Positions 1 to 8,465 of a stretch of DNA of 64,000 bases are shown here, in pieces; the first letter of the stretch is position 1; each line of letters opens with the position of its first letter. Both the position numbers and the translations under genes were made by a program. The DNA is from Acidithiobacillus concretivorus (GTDB lineage: Bacteria; Pseudomonadota; Gammaproteobacteria; Acidithiobacillales; Acidithiobacillaceae). The notes under the pieces were generated by a model that was not told where the DNA came from, did not search any database, and saw only the letters and a program-made list of their open reading frames with translations. The stretch covers positions 1 to 64,000 of the forward strand of contig NZ_JABELD010000029.1 in the NCBI RefSeq assembly GCF_018853445.1, in the 5' to 3' direction.

Positions 1-693
<693 letters not shown>

Positions 694-705
694 TCCTGTT
701 CACGG

Positions 706-725
706 GGGTGCAGCCAGCTGCACCC
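706..725. terminator. Candidate bidirectional terminator between glnB and bamD
   Basis: A perfect 9-base inverted repeat (GGGTGCAGC / GCTGCACCC, effectively an 8-bp stem with a four-base loop) lies between the convergent ends of glnB (693) and bamD (748). There is no strong T-tract on either side, so it may stop or stabilise transcripts rather than act as a classical intrinsic terminator. Confidence 0.4.
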
Positions 726-747
726 TCAAATCTCAATTGGTTTCGGC

Positions 748-1494
748 TCAGTTGGCTATGCCCAGATCGCCCAGATATTTGCTTTTGGGGTAGTTGTAGG
801 CGAGCACCTTGCTTACGGTTTCCGCCTGATTCTGGAGATTAAGGTGTCGGTAGGAGCGGACCAGATAGTACAGGGCTTGTTCCCTTGAAGGGCTGAGCTG
901 ATAGCGGGTGACCACATTGTCACAGCGATTGGCTGCCGCAACATAAGCGTGGCGCACATAATAGAACTTGCAGATATCCAGGTTGCGCTTGCCGAGAATG
1001 TCGATGATTTTGGCCATGCGCAGACGGGCATCGACAGCATAGGGACTATGGGGCCAGCGTGTGGCCAGAGTTTGTAGAGTGCTAAAGGCTTCTTCGGCAG
1101 GTTTGGGATTCCATTCGGCGCCCTGGATGCCTTCATAGTAGGCAATGCCTTTCAAATACCAGGCATAATCCACATGAGGATTAGCCGGATGCAGTTTGAT
1201 AAAGCGTTCGGCTGCTGCTGCAGCGGCTTCGGAATCGCCACTCTTGTAGTAACTGTATGCAGTATCCAGTTGCGCCTGTTCTGCATAGGGACCGTAGGGA
1301 TAGCGGGTTTCCAGTTCTTCATAATGACGAATGGCCGAGGTGTAATCTCCGCGTTCCATGGCTTGCTTGGCGGGCTGATACATTTGTGCAGCCGAAGCGT
1401 GGGTTTCTGCAGCCTGATCACCTTTGTGGGGCGTGCTGGCACAGCCAGCCAGAATGGCAGTACAACAAAACGAAATAAGTAAGCGTTTGCGCAT
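748..1494 (-). CDS. bamD: Outer membrane assembly lipoprotein BamD
   Basis: 248 residues from the chosen start at 1494, which begins MRKRLLISFCCTAILAGCAS: a lipoprotein signal with lipobox LAGC and lipidated Cys18. A longer frame up to 1551 would put extra residues before the signal and is unlikely. The mature part carries the TPR-like repeats typical of BamD (A-x-x-x-x-GDYTSAIRHYEELETRYP and SGDSEAAAAAAERFIKLHP). BamD is an essential part of the BAM complex that inserts beta-barrel proteins into the outer membrane. It is divergent from rluD with only 28 bases between the starts, the same bamD/rluD arrangement known from E. coli. Confidence 0.92.
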   Translation of the reverse strand: MRKRLLISFCCTAILAGCASTPHKGDQAAETHASAAQMYQPAKQAMERGDYTSAIRHYEELETRYPYGPYAEQAQLDTAYSYYKSGDSEAAAAAAERFIKLHPANPHVDYAWYLKGIAYYEGIQGAEWNPKPAEEAFSTLQTLATRWPHSPYAVDARLRMAKIIDILGKRNLDICKFYYVRHAYVAAANRCDNVVTRYQLSPSREQALYYLVRSYRHLNLQNQAETVSKVLAYNYPKSKYLGDLGIAN

Positions 1495-1522
1495 GAAGGA
1501 CAATAGTCTATAGTGGCGAGCC

Positions 1523-2482
1523 ATGAGCGACGATACTACGGGACTTCCCATGATTTTGCCAGTGGATCAAGCCGGTGAACGACTGGATGCGGTTTTGAGT
1601 GCCCTGCTACCGGACATCAGCCGCAGCCGGATCCAGACCCTGTTGAAAGACGGCCATATTCGGGTGAACGGCGCCGTCGAAAAACCCAGCCTGCGTATTC
1701 AGGGAGGCGAAGCGGTAGACATTGACTGGCCGGAAAGCGAACCCAGTGTCTGGCTGGCCCAGGATATTCCTCTGCATATTATGTATGAAGATGCGCATAT
1801 TCTGGTCGTCCACAAACCGGCCGGACAGCTGATCCATCCCGGTGCCGGTCATGCAGATGGTACCTTGGTGAACGGGGTGCTGGCGCATCTACCGGATAAC
1901 GCCTATTTGCCCCGGGGTGGTATTGTCCATCGTCTCGACAAGGATACCACCGGTTTGCTGGTAGTGGCCAAAACCGAAATGGCGCGGCAGTCGCTGATAG
2001 ACCAGTTGGGTGACCATACCATGCACCGGGAATATCTGGCCCTGGTGAACGGCCCGATGACTGGTGGTGGGCGGGTGGATGAACCCATTGGCCGCCATGC
2101 CCATGATCGGCTGCGGATGACGGTGCGTGCCGACGGGCGTCCGGCGCAAACCGATTTTCGTCTGGTGGAGCGCTTTCCGCGCCACAGCTATCTGCGTTTG
2201 CGTCTGGCGACAGGGCGCACCCATCAGATTCGGGTGCACATGACCCATATTGGTCACCCGCTGGTCGGGGACCCGGTATATGGGGGGCGCATGAGCGTAC
2301 CCCAGGGTCTGGATGCTGAGGGCTTGGCTTACTGGCAGCAGTTTCGCCGTCAGGCTCTGCATGCCTGGCGTCTGAAGTTGTACCATCCGGAAACGGAAGA
2401 GTTGATGAGCTGGGAAAGCCCGCTTCCGGAGGAAATGGAAAAACTGCTGGATTTGTTGCGGCAGGCCCGCCGTGCCCACTGA
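1523..2482 (+). CDS. rluD: 23S rRNA pseudouridine synthase D
   Basis: 319 residues. An N-terminal S4 RNA-binding domain (about residues 10-70, with GERLDAVLSALLPDISRSRI) is followed by the RluA-family catalytic domain. The motif GGIVHRLDKDTTGLLVVAKT contains the catalytic aspartate of HRLD, and HQIRVHMTHIGHPLVGDPVYGG is the second family signature. RluD makes the three pseudouridines of helix 69 in 23S rRNA. It is the first gene of an eight-gene run in which every junction overlaps or is separated by a few bases. The next gene, pgeF, overlaps its end by 11 bases, matching the conserved rluD-yfiH pair of E. coli. Confidence 0.92.
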   Translation: MSDDTTGLPMILPVDQAGERLDAVLSALLPDISRSRIQTLLKDGHIRVNGAVEKPSLRIQGGEAVDIDWPESEPSVWLAQDIPLHIMYEDAHILVVHKPAGQLIHPGAGHADGTLVNGVLAHLPDNAYLPRGGIVHRLDKDTTGLLVVAKTEMARQSLIDQLGDHTMHREYLALVNGPMTGGGRVDEPIGRHAHDRLRMTVRADGRPAQTDFRLVERFPRHSYLRLRLATGRTHQIRVHMTHIGHPLVGDPVYGGRMSVPQGLDAEGLAYWQQFRRQALHAWRLKLYHPETEELMSWESPLPEEMEKLLDLLRQARRAH

Positions 2483-3230
2483 GGCACCATCTATTCCATC
2501 TATTCTAACTCCCGACTGGCCGCTGCCAGCCGGAGTACATAGTGCGATTACCCGGCGCAACGGGGGTTGCAGTGAAGGTCCTTATCATTCCTTCAATTTG
2601 GGTGATCATGTCGGTGATGTGGGCCAAGCCGTAGCCAAAAACCGCGAACAACTTCGTGCCTTGCTGAAATTACCTCAAGAACCACAATGGCTGCGCCAGA
2701 TACATGGAACGGAATTGTTGCAGATTCCAGCTGCTCAAGACCTCTCTTCGCTTCCTGAAGCCGATGGGGCGGTGACCCATCTTGCGGGGCAAGTGTTGGC
2801 GGTGTTGACTGCAGATTGTCTGCCGGTGTTGGCTTGCAGTCGTGACGGCCAGCATCTGGGAGCCTTTCACGCCGGCTGGCGGGGTCTACTGGCTGGCATT
2901 CTCGAAAAAGGAGTGGCGGCTCTGGGAGTGTCCGGCAAGGAAGTTCTGATATACTTGGGTCCAGCCATTGGGCCCGAGGCTTTTGAAGTGGGTCCGGAGT
3001 TAAGGGCAGCTTTTGTTGCGGAAGATCCGCAGGCTGTCAGCGCCTTTCGTGCAGGGGTAGGGGATCGCTGGCTGGCGGATATTTATCAGCTTGCCCGGCA
3101 GCGCCTGCACCGGGTTGGGGTCACGACCATTTATGGTGGAGGCCTGTGTACTTTCAGTGATACCGAATTTTTTTCGTACCGGCGGGATGCAGTGACCGGA
3201 CGAATGGCATCTTTGATCTGGAGGGAATAA
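2472..3230 (+). CDS. pgeF: Laccase-domain protein PgeF/YfiH (purine nucleoside phosphorylase family)
   Basis: 252 residues, GTG start inside the end of rluD. Family motifs are clear: ITRRNGGCSEGPYHSFNLG, RQIHGTEL (His78), LTADCLPVL (Cys116) and FHAGWRGLLAGI (His133); the His-Cys-His triad is the metal-binding site of this family. Members have been described as peptidoglycan editing factors. Human FAMIN/LACC1 and bacterial relatives have been shown to act on adenosine, inosine and S-methyl-5'-thioadenosine. The gene sits six bases before mtnD, at the head of the methionine-salvage genes. A role as the missing methylthioadenosine phosphorylase is therefore an attractive inference, although the rluD-pgeF link is also conserved where there is no mtn operon. 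Confidence 0.88.
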   Translation: MPTEAPSIPSILTPDWPLPAGVHSAITRRNGGCSEGPYHSFNLGDHVGDVGQAVAKNREQLRALLKLPQEPQWLRQIHGTELLQIPAAQDLSSLPEADGAVTHLAGQVLAVLTADCLPVLACSRDGQHLGAFHAGWRGLLAGILEKGVAALGVSGKEVLIYLGPAIGPEAFEVGPELRAAFVAEDPQAVSAFRAGVGDRWLADIYQLARQRLHRVGVTTIYGGGLCTFSDTEFFSYRRDAVTGRMASLIWRE

Positions 3231-3236
3231 GTCATC

Positions 3237-3788
3237 ATGGCGACTTTACGCAGAGCCGGTGATCCGGCGCTGGTTACGGACCCTGATATCATTGCCGGGC
3301 TGTTGGCTCCGCTGGGTGTGCTTCTGGAAAAACTCCCTGTTCCCGCAACAGACAGCAGCCGCTCCCTGTTGGCCCAGGCAGAACTCAGTGGCGACGATCA
3401 GGAAAAATTGCTGGAGACTCTGGATGCGGTATTTCGGCGCTTACAATCCGAAAAAGGGTATCAGGACCGGGATCTGGTCGTGCTTTATCCCGGTCACCCC
3501 CAGCTGGAGGCACTCAACGCCCGCTTTCATCGGATTCACACCCATGATGATGAAGAGGTGCGTTACATCGTCGATGGCGAAGGGGTTTTTGGCTTTGTGC
3601 TGCCCGATGCGCAGCAGGTCGAGCTGACCGTGATGGCGGGCGATTATATTCATGTCCCGGCTGATGTGGAGCACTGGTTCCGCCTCAATCAACTCCAGCG
3701 GATCAAGGCGGTCCGTTACTTCAGTGCCCAAGGCGGATGGACTCCTCATTATACGGACCGTCCCTTGCAGAGTTTTCACGATTTATGA
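3237..3788 (+). CDS. mtnD: Acireductone dioxygenase (methionine salvage)
   Basis: 183 residues, cupin fold. The metal site is visible as HRIHTHDDEEVRYIV with His101, His103 and Glu107, plus His146 in VPADVEHWF. This matches the H-x-H-x3-E ... H set of acireductone dioxygenases. The enzyme oxidises 1,2-dihydroxy-3-keto-5-methylthiopentene to 4-methylthio-2-oxobutyrate and formate when iron is bound; with nickel it makes methylthiopropionate and CO. Here it is the first of four contiguous salvage genes (mtnD-W-X-B), and its stop overlaps the start of mtnW (ATGA). Confidence 0.93.
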   Translation: MATLRRAGDPALVTDPDIIAGLLAPLGVLLEKLPVPATDSSRSLLAQAELSGDDQEKLLETLDAVFRRLQSEKGYQDRDLVVLYPGHPQLEALNARFHRIHTHDDEEVRYIVDGEGVFGFVLPDAQQVELTVMAGDYIHVPADVEHWFRLNQLQRIKAVRYFSAQGGWTPHYTDRPLQSFHDL

Positions 3789-4957
3789 GTGACTACATCG
3801 AGGTGGATTACCAGTTTTCTGCCGGGGTTGATGCGCAGCGGCAGGCTCAGGCCATTGCCATCGGTCAGACTGCAGGAAGTTGGGACGCGCGCTTTCAGCA
3901 TCGGGAAGAACAGCTTCGGGGGCATCTTGCCGAAGTGCGGGCATTGCATGACTTACCCGAGGGACGACACCTGGCGACCATCCGTTTTCCCGCCGAAAAT
4001 GTGGATGGACGCATGGGTAGCCTGCTGACCATGATATTCGGGAAATATTCTTTGGCGGGTCCGGCCAAGGTCATGGCCATACGCTTACCCGCCGAGTATG
4101 GGCAATCCTGTCGCTTTGGTCTGGCGGGAATCCGCAAAAAACTGAACGTAGCGGAACGCCCGCTGATTATGGCCATTTTCAAGCCCGCTCTGGGGCTTAG
4201 TGCTGAGGATCATGCCGAAATTCTGGCGGAAGTGGCGATGGCTGGTCTGGATATCATCAAAGATGATGAAATTCTGCCGGACCTGCCCTCAGCAGCGACG
4301 CTGGCCCGCTGGGAAGCCTGTGCACCCATTATTGCGGCGCGTCGCGATCGCACCGGGCGGGATTTACTTTACGCCATGAATCTTTCCGGCGATGCCCGGC
4401 AGGTTCAGGAACTGGCCCGGCAACTGGTTGCCCGGGGGGCCAACGCCTTGCTTCTGAATGTGCTTGCCTATGGATTCCCCATGCTGGAAGCCCTGGCGGC
4501 GGATCCGGAAGTGAATGTCCCGATTTTTGCGCATCCGGCTCTGGCTGGAGCCTGGTGCGCCGCACCCGATTATGGTTTTGCCTATGCGGCCATACTGGGG
4601 ACGGCAATGTCCTATGCTGGCGCGGATGCGGTTCTTTATCCGGCCCATTATGGCAGCTTGCCTTTTCCGGAGGCGGACGAGCAGGCCATTGTTGCGGCCT
4701 TACGGGCGCGGGGTGTGGCGCCAGTTCCCTCGGCGGGGGTGCACCCCGGTATGTTGGGTGCCATTCTGGAAGATTACGGCCCCGAGGTTATTCTCAACGC
4801 CGGTACCGGAATTATGGATCATCCCATGGGACCCGCCAACGGCGTGCTGGCCTTTCATGAAGGGCTGGAACGCTGGCAGGAGGGCGCTTCCCTGAAGCTG
4901 TCTGATCTGCCCGCCGGACCTTTGCGCGCGGCTGTGGAAAAATGGGGGGCTGCCTGA
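3785..4957 (+). CDS. mtnW: RuBisCO-like protein, probable 2,3-diketo-5-methylthiopentyl-1-phosphate enolase
   Basis: 390 residues from the ATG that overlaps the mtnD stop; a frame 16 codons longer exists but the coupled start is better. It is a form IV RuBisCO homologue. IFKPALGLS holds Lys133 at the RuBisCO Lys175 position, but the second lysine of KPK is Ala135. GLDIIKDDE (155-162) keeps the carbamylated lysine (Lys159) and the metal ligands. FAHPALAGA (His250), PSAGVHPGM (His320) and the phosphate-binding AGTGIMDHPMG are also present. The loop-6 lysine of true RuBisCO is absent (LYPAHYGSLPF instead), so carbon fixation is not expected. Neighbours mtnD, mtnX and mtnB point to the enolase step; other RuBisCO-like clades with isomerase or unknown roles remain possible. 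Confidence 0.85.
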   Translation: MSDYIEVDYQFSAGVDAQRQAQAIAIGQTAGSWDARFQHREEQLRGHLAEVRALHDLPEGRHLATIRFPAENVDGRMGSLLTMIFGKYSLAGPAKVMAIRLPAEYGQSCRFGLAGIRKKLNVAERPLIMAIFKPALGLSAEDHAEILAEVAMAGLDIIKDDEILPDLPSAATLARWEACAPIIAARRDRTGRDLLYAMNLSGDARQVQELARQLVARGANALLLNVLAYGFPMLEALAADPEVNVPIFAHPALAGAWCAAPDYGFAYAAILGTAMSYAGADAVLYPAHYGSLPFPEADEQAIVAALRARGVAPVPSAGVHPGMLGAILEDYGPEVILNAGTGIMDHPMGPANGVLAFHEGLERWQEGASLKLSDLPAGPLRAAVEKWGAA

Positions 4958-5613
4958 TGCTGTCCAAAGCTATTTTCTGTGATTTTGATGGAACCATCAC
5001 GGAGCAAGAAATTTTTGTCGCCTTAATGCGGCATTTCGCCCCGGAGGCTGCCGCACAGGTTCTTCCGGAAATTTATGCGCAACGCTTCAGCTTGCGGGAA
5101 GGATTACCCCGGATCCTGGAAGGCATTGCTTCCCAACGCTGGCCGGAAATGGAAGATTTTGTCCGGGGTACGGCCTTGCGTCCCGGTTTGGAGCGTTTAC
5201 TGGCTTCTGCTCGCCAGGCGGCTGTGCCTTTTATTGTGGTAACGGGTGGCTTTACCCGTATGGCAGAAATCGTCCTGGAACCTTATCGCGCCGATATTCA
5301 TGCGATTCACGGGCTGGAAGCGGATTGCTCCGGCCCGACCTTGCGGGTTTTTTCGCCCTGGCAGGATGCCCATGAACTGGTAGCCAAGCGTCAGGTGCTT
5401 GCCCATTATCAGCCTGCAACGGCGCTCTGCATTGGCGATTCCATCACTGATCTGCGGGTGGCGCGCGACTGCCCTCTGGTTTGTGCCCGTGATCGGCTGG
5501 CGCAATATCTGCAGGAAGAAGGCAAGGCTTTTATTCCCTTTGAAACGCTGGATGACGTCAATGCCGCACTGGCTGCACGTGGTTGGTGGAAGGAGGGTGC
5601 CGATGCATCATGA
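4957..5613 (+). CDS. mtnX: HAD phosphatase MtnX (2-hydroxy-3-keto-5-methylthiopentenyl-1-phosphate phosphatase)
   Basis: 218 residues from the ATG that shares a base with the mtnW stop (TGATG); a start five codons upstream is possible. HAD motifs are FCDFDGTIT (nucleophile and acid Asp pair near residues 9-11), IVVTGGF (motif II) and CIGDSITDL (motif IV, metal binding). In the salvage pathway MtnX dephosphorylates the product of MtnW to give the acireductone used by MtnD. The mtnW-mtnX-mtnB order is the same as in the Bacillus salvage operon, which supports this over a generic phosphoserine-phosphatase-like role. Confidence 0.87.
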   Translation: MLSKAIFCDFDGTITEQEIFVALMRHFAPEAAAQVLPEIYAQRFSLREGLPRILEGIASQRWPEMEDFVRGTALRPGLERLLASARQAAVPFIVVTGGFTRMAEIVLEPYRADIHAIHGLEADCSGPTLRVFSPWQDAHELVAKRQVLAHYQPATALCIGDSITDLRVARDCPLVCARDRLAQYLQEEGKAFIPFETLDDVNAALAARGWWKEGADAS

Positions 5614-6232
5614 AGATTTGCGACAGGAGCTGGCACTGGCTGCCCGAAGCTTTTACGAAAGAGGCTGGATGCTGGGAACAGCCGGTAATTTATCGGCGCG
5701 CATGGCTGAAGATACTTTCTGGATAACCGCCAGCGGCCGTCCCAAGGATTTGCTGGACACAGAAGATTTTGTTTCTGTAAACCTCCAGGGAGAAGTGCTG
5801 CTTGCTGCCAGCGGACGTAAACCCTCGGCAGAAACTGCCATCCATCAGGTGATTTATCAACATATTCCTGAAGCCCGGGTGGTTTTTCATGTGCATTCCA
5901 TTGAGGCCAATCTCTGCGGGCATTTCGCCAGAAACGGGCAACTCCGTCTGCCACCTCTCGAGATGCTCAAGGGACTGGGGGTTCCCGATGCGGAACCTGA
6001 AACAGATCTGCCGGTTTTTGCCAATCATCAGGACGTTGCCCGCATTGCCAAAGATATGGATACTGCTTTTACGCAAGCCATTCCTCCGGTGCCCGGTGCG
6101 CTGATTCATCAGCATGGCGTCACTGCCTGGGGCAGTGATTTGTTGTCTGCACGCCATCACCTGGAATTGCTGGAATACTGTTTTCGTTATCTCGTACAGG
6201 CTAAAGCCCTCGCTATAGGAGTTCAGGCATGA
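5603..6232 (+). CDS. mtnB: Methylthioribulose-1-phosphate dehydratase
   Basis: 209 residues from the ATG at 5603. That start is preceded by a strong AGGAGG ribosome-binding site and overlaps the end of mtnX by 11 bases; upstream codons in this frame are not coding. It is a class II aldolase/adducin-fold protein: TAGNLSARM, ITASGRPKDLL, zinc ligands His96 and His98 in VVFHVHS, and LIHQHGVTAWG (His169, His171). MtnB dehydrates 5-methylthioribulose-1-phosphate to the diketo phosphate used by MtnW. Together with mtnD, mtnW and mtnX the operon covers every step after methylthioribulose-1-phosphate. mtnA is not in the window. Confidence 0.9.
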   Translation: MHHEDLRQELALAARSFYERGWMLGTAGNLSARMAEDTFWITASGRPKDLLDTEDFVSVNLQGEVLLAASGRKPSAETAIHQVIYQHIPEARVVFHVHSIEANLCGHFARNGQLRLPPLEMLKGLGVPDAEPETDLPVFANHQDVARIAKDMDTAFTQAIPPVPGALIHQHGVTAWGSDLLSARHHLELLEYCFRYLVQAKALAIGVQA

Positions 6233-6750
6233 GTCAAGCGCTTCTCACCGTCATCGGCGAAGATCGCCCCGGTATTGTCGCCGCAGTCACCCAGGCGCTG
6301 TTTACGGCGGACTGCTCCATTGGTGACGCTTCCATGATGCGTTTAGGCGGTTATTTCACCATCATGCAGGTCATTGACTACAGCAGGGACCTGGGCTCCG
6401 TGGAAATGGCCCTGGATCCTGCCATCAAGCGCCTGAATTTACGGGTACACCTGGATCCTATTTCCAGTGTTGCGGTCGCGGCAGATCTTCCCAACACCCG
6501 GGTCACAGTTTATGGAGCCGATCATCCGGGTATTGTGGCCGGAGTGACCGGAGCCCTGGCTGCCATCGGTTTTAATGTGATTGATCTGGAAAGCGAAAGC
6601 TCCGGAAGCGCCGAGCGGCCACTGTACGTCATGGTCATTCAGGGTTATGCCCCCGATGGCATTGAAAGCGTGCGCAAGGCGGTTTTGCCCCTGCGCGAAA
6701 AAGAAGGGGTAGAAGTGGGTGTCCACCCCATTGAAGCGGCCGTATTCTGA
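6229..6750 (+). CDS. Double ACT-domain protein, glycine cleavage repressor (GcvR) family
   Basis: 173 residues with two ACT domains: residues about 5-75 (LLTVIGEDRPGIVAAVTQAL) and 90-165 (VTVYGADHPGIVAGVTGAL). Both have the DRPGI/DHPGI turn typical of the GcvR family. ACT domains bind small ligands, often amino acids. E. coli GcvR binds glycine and restrains the activator GcvA, but no gcvA or gcv genes are here. Start ATGA overlaps the mtnB stop, and its own stop overlaps def. Placement between salvage genes and deformylase suggests sensing of an amino acid such as methionine or glycine; that is inference only. Confidence 0.75.
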   Translation: MSQALLTVIGEDRPGIVAAVTQALFTADCSIGDASMMRLGGYFTIMQVIDYSRDLGSVEMALDPAIKRLNLRVHLDPISSVAVAADLPNTRVTVYGADHPGIVAGVTGALAAIGFNVIDLESESSGSAERPLYVMVIQGYAPDGIESVRKAVLPLREKEGVEVGVHPIEAAVF

Positions 6751-7259
6751 TGACAGTACTGTCCATCCTCACCTATCCCGATGCGCGTCTGCAGCGCAAG
6801 GCCGAAGCTGTCCAGGTTTTTGACGATGAACTGCAAAAATTTGTCGGGGATTTGACCGAAACCATGTACGCGGGTCCGGGCGGTGTCGGTATTGCTGCCC
6901 CTCAGGTGGACCGCCATCAGCGTATTGTCATTGTCGATGTACGTCCCAAACTGGGGGATGATTGTCATGGTCTGATGGTGCTCATCAACCCCGAACTGAT
7001 GGCCTGGGAAGGCATGGCTGTGGGCCGCGAGGGCTGCATGTCGGTCCCGGATTTTACCGGCAATGTCATCCGCGCCGAGCGCATTCAGGTGCAGGCTCAG
7101 GACGTGTTGGGACGCGAGCGCAGTTATGAATGTGAAGGCTTTGAGGCACGAGCGGTGCAGCATGAAATGGACCATCTCGACGGCTTTCTGTTTCTGGACC
7201 GTTTGGTATCCCGAAAAACCGATCTGTTCCGCCGCAAAAACTACCAGAAATCCAAATAG
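6750..7259 (+). CDS. def: Peptide deformylase
   Basis: 169 residues, usual length. The three deformylase motifs are present: GGVGIAAPQV (motif 1), EGCMSVPDF (motif 2, Cys metal ligand) and QHEMDHLDG (motif 3, two His ligands and catalytic Glu). The enzyme removes the formyl group from nascent N-terminal methionine, using Fe2+. It is the last gene of the rluD-mtn operon and overlaps the ACT-protein stop (TGATG). A formyl-methionine-processing gene in an operon with methionine salvage is a sensible grouping. The internal motif 1 is GVGIAAPQ rather than GVGLAAPQ, a common variant. Confidence 0.93.
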   Translation: MTVLSILTYPDARLQRKAEAVQVFDDELQKFVGDLTETMYAGPGGVGIAAPQVDRHQRIVIVDVRPKLGDDCHGLMVLINPELMAWEGMAVGREGCMSVPDFTGNVIRAERIQVQAQDVLGRERSYECEGFEARAVQHEMDHLDGFLFLDRLVSRKTDLFRRKNYQKSK

Positions 7260-7307
7260 CCAGCATCCTGGTTATGGTGATTCTGGGGTTATGCGTCGAT
7301 CTGCATA

Positions 7308-7325
7308 AGCCGACCTTAGTCGGCT
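7308..7325. terminator. Hairpin between convergent def and rmlB
   Basis: A 7-bp perfect stem (AGCCGAC / GTCGGCT) with loop CTTA overlaps the rmlB stop region and lies 49 bases after def. It could serve both convergent operons, but there is no clear T-tract on either side. Confidence 0.3.
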
Positions 7326-8452
7326 CCGTACTGGGTATCCAGCCAGTGACGATAACTGCCATCCATGACCTGTTGCCACCATTGCGGATGCTCCAGATAC
7401 CAGAGGATAGTGCGCTGAATGCCGGTGGGGAAATCTACCGCTGGTTCAAAAGCCAATTCGCGGGTGATTTTGTCCGCATCAATGGCATAGCGGCGATCAT
7501 GTCCGGGGCGGTCACGAACATACTGAATCAGTTCCTCGCTGTGGCGTCCCAGCGCCGGGGCGGCCTGAGGGTATTGTCCGGCCCAGCGAGGATTGCTGGC
7601 GAATAATGCATCCATCTTCCGGCAGACCAGTTGTACAATGTCGATGTTGGCCCATTCGTTACAACCACCAATATTGTAGCTTTCGCCTTCCCGGCCCTCA
7701 TCAAGAATAGCGGCGATCCCCCGGCAGTGATCCTCCACATAGAGCCAGTCACGAATCTGCTGACCATCACCATAAATGGGCAGGGCTTTATTGTGAAGAA
7801 TATTGACGATGATGAGGGGGATAAGTTTTTCTGGAAAATGATAAGGCCCGTAATTATTGGAGCAGTTGCTGGTCGTGGTGCTTAATCCGTAAGTGTGCTG
7901 ATAGGCGCGGACCAGATGGTCGGAGCCCGCCTTGCTGGCAGCATAGGGAGAATTGGGCGCATAAGGCGTGTCTTCGCGAAAGGCAGGGTCTTTAGGCCCG
8001 AGGGTGCCGTAAACTTCATCGGTGGAAATATGATGAAAACGATGGGGAACAGGGCCTGCCGGACCATCCAGCCAGAGAGATTTCGCCACTTTGAGGAGCG
8101 TATGGGTGCCGACGATATTGGTCTGGATAAAAGCATCAGGATCATGAATGGAGCGATCGACGTGGCTTTCCGCAGCAAAGTGCACAATGATATTGATGTC
8201 ATGGGCACGCAGGCTGCTTTCAAGCAATGCCGCATCATTAATGTCACCCTGAACAAAGTGAAAGCCGGGATGCGTTTCCAGTCCGTCAAGATTGTGGTGG
8301 TTGCCGGCATAGCTTAGGACATCGTAAGCGACCAGAATTCCATGAGGATGATTCTTTAGCCAGTAGTGACAAAAATTGCTGCCAATAAAACCGGCGGCAC
8401 CGGTGACCAGCAGGCGTTTTTCAGCGGGCGATGCAGAAGAGGTTGCGGTCAT
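7316..8452 (-). CDS. rmlB: dTDP-glucose 4,6-dehydratase
   Basis: 378 residues from the ATG at 8452, preceded by an AAGGA site; upstream codons to 8527 are not part of the protein. It is an extended short-chain dehydrogenase: NAD-binding LLVTGAAGFIGSNF, the substrate segment HFAAESHVDRSI, and the catalytic YxxxK in SPYAASKAGSDHLVRA. It makes dTDP-4-keto-6-deoxyglucose, the second step of dTDP-L-rhamnose synthesis for LPS or exopolysaccharide. It is the last gene of the galU-rmlACDB operon, 13 bases after rmlD. Confidence 0.93.
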   Translation of the reverse strand: MTATSSASPAEKRLLVTGAAGFIGSNFCHYWLKNHPHGILVAYDVLSYAGNHHNLDGLETHPGFHFVQGDINDAALLESSLRAHDINIIVHFAAESHVDRSIHDPDAFIQTNIVGTHTLLKVAKSLWLDGPAGPVPHRFHHISTDEVYGTLGPKDPAFREDTPYAPNSPYAASKAGSDHLVRAYQHTYGLSTTTSNCSNNYGPYHFPEKLIPLIIVNILHNKALPIYGDGQQIRDWLYVEDHCRGIAAILDEGREGESYNIGGCNEWANIDIVQLVCRKMDALFASNPRWAGQYPQAAPALGRHSEELIQYVRDRPGHDRRYAIDADKITRELAFEPAVDFPTGIQRTILWYLEHPQWWQQVMDGSYRHWLDTQYGAD

Positions 8453-8465
8453 GGGGTTTCCTTGT

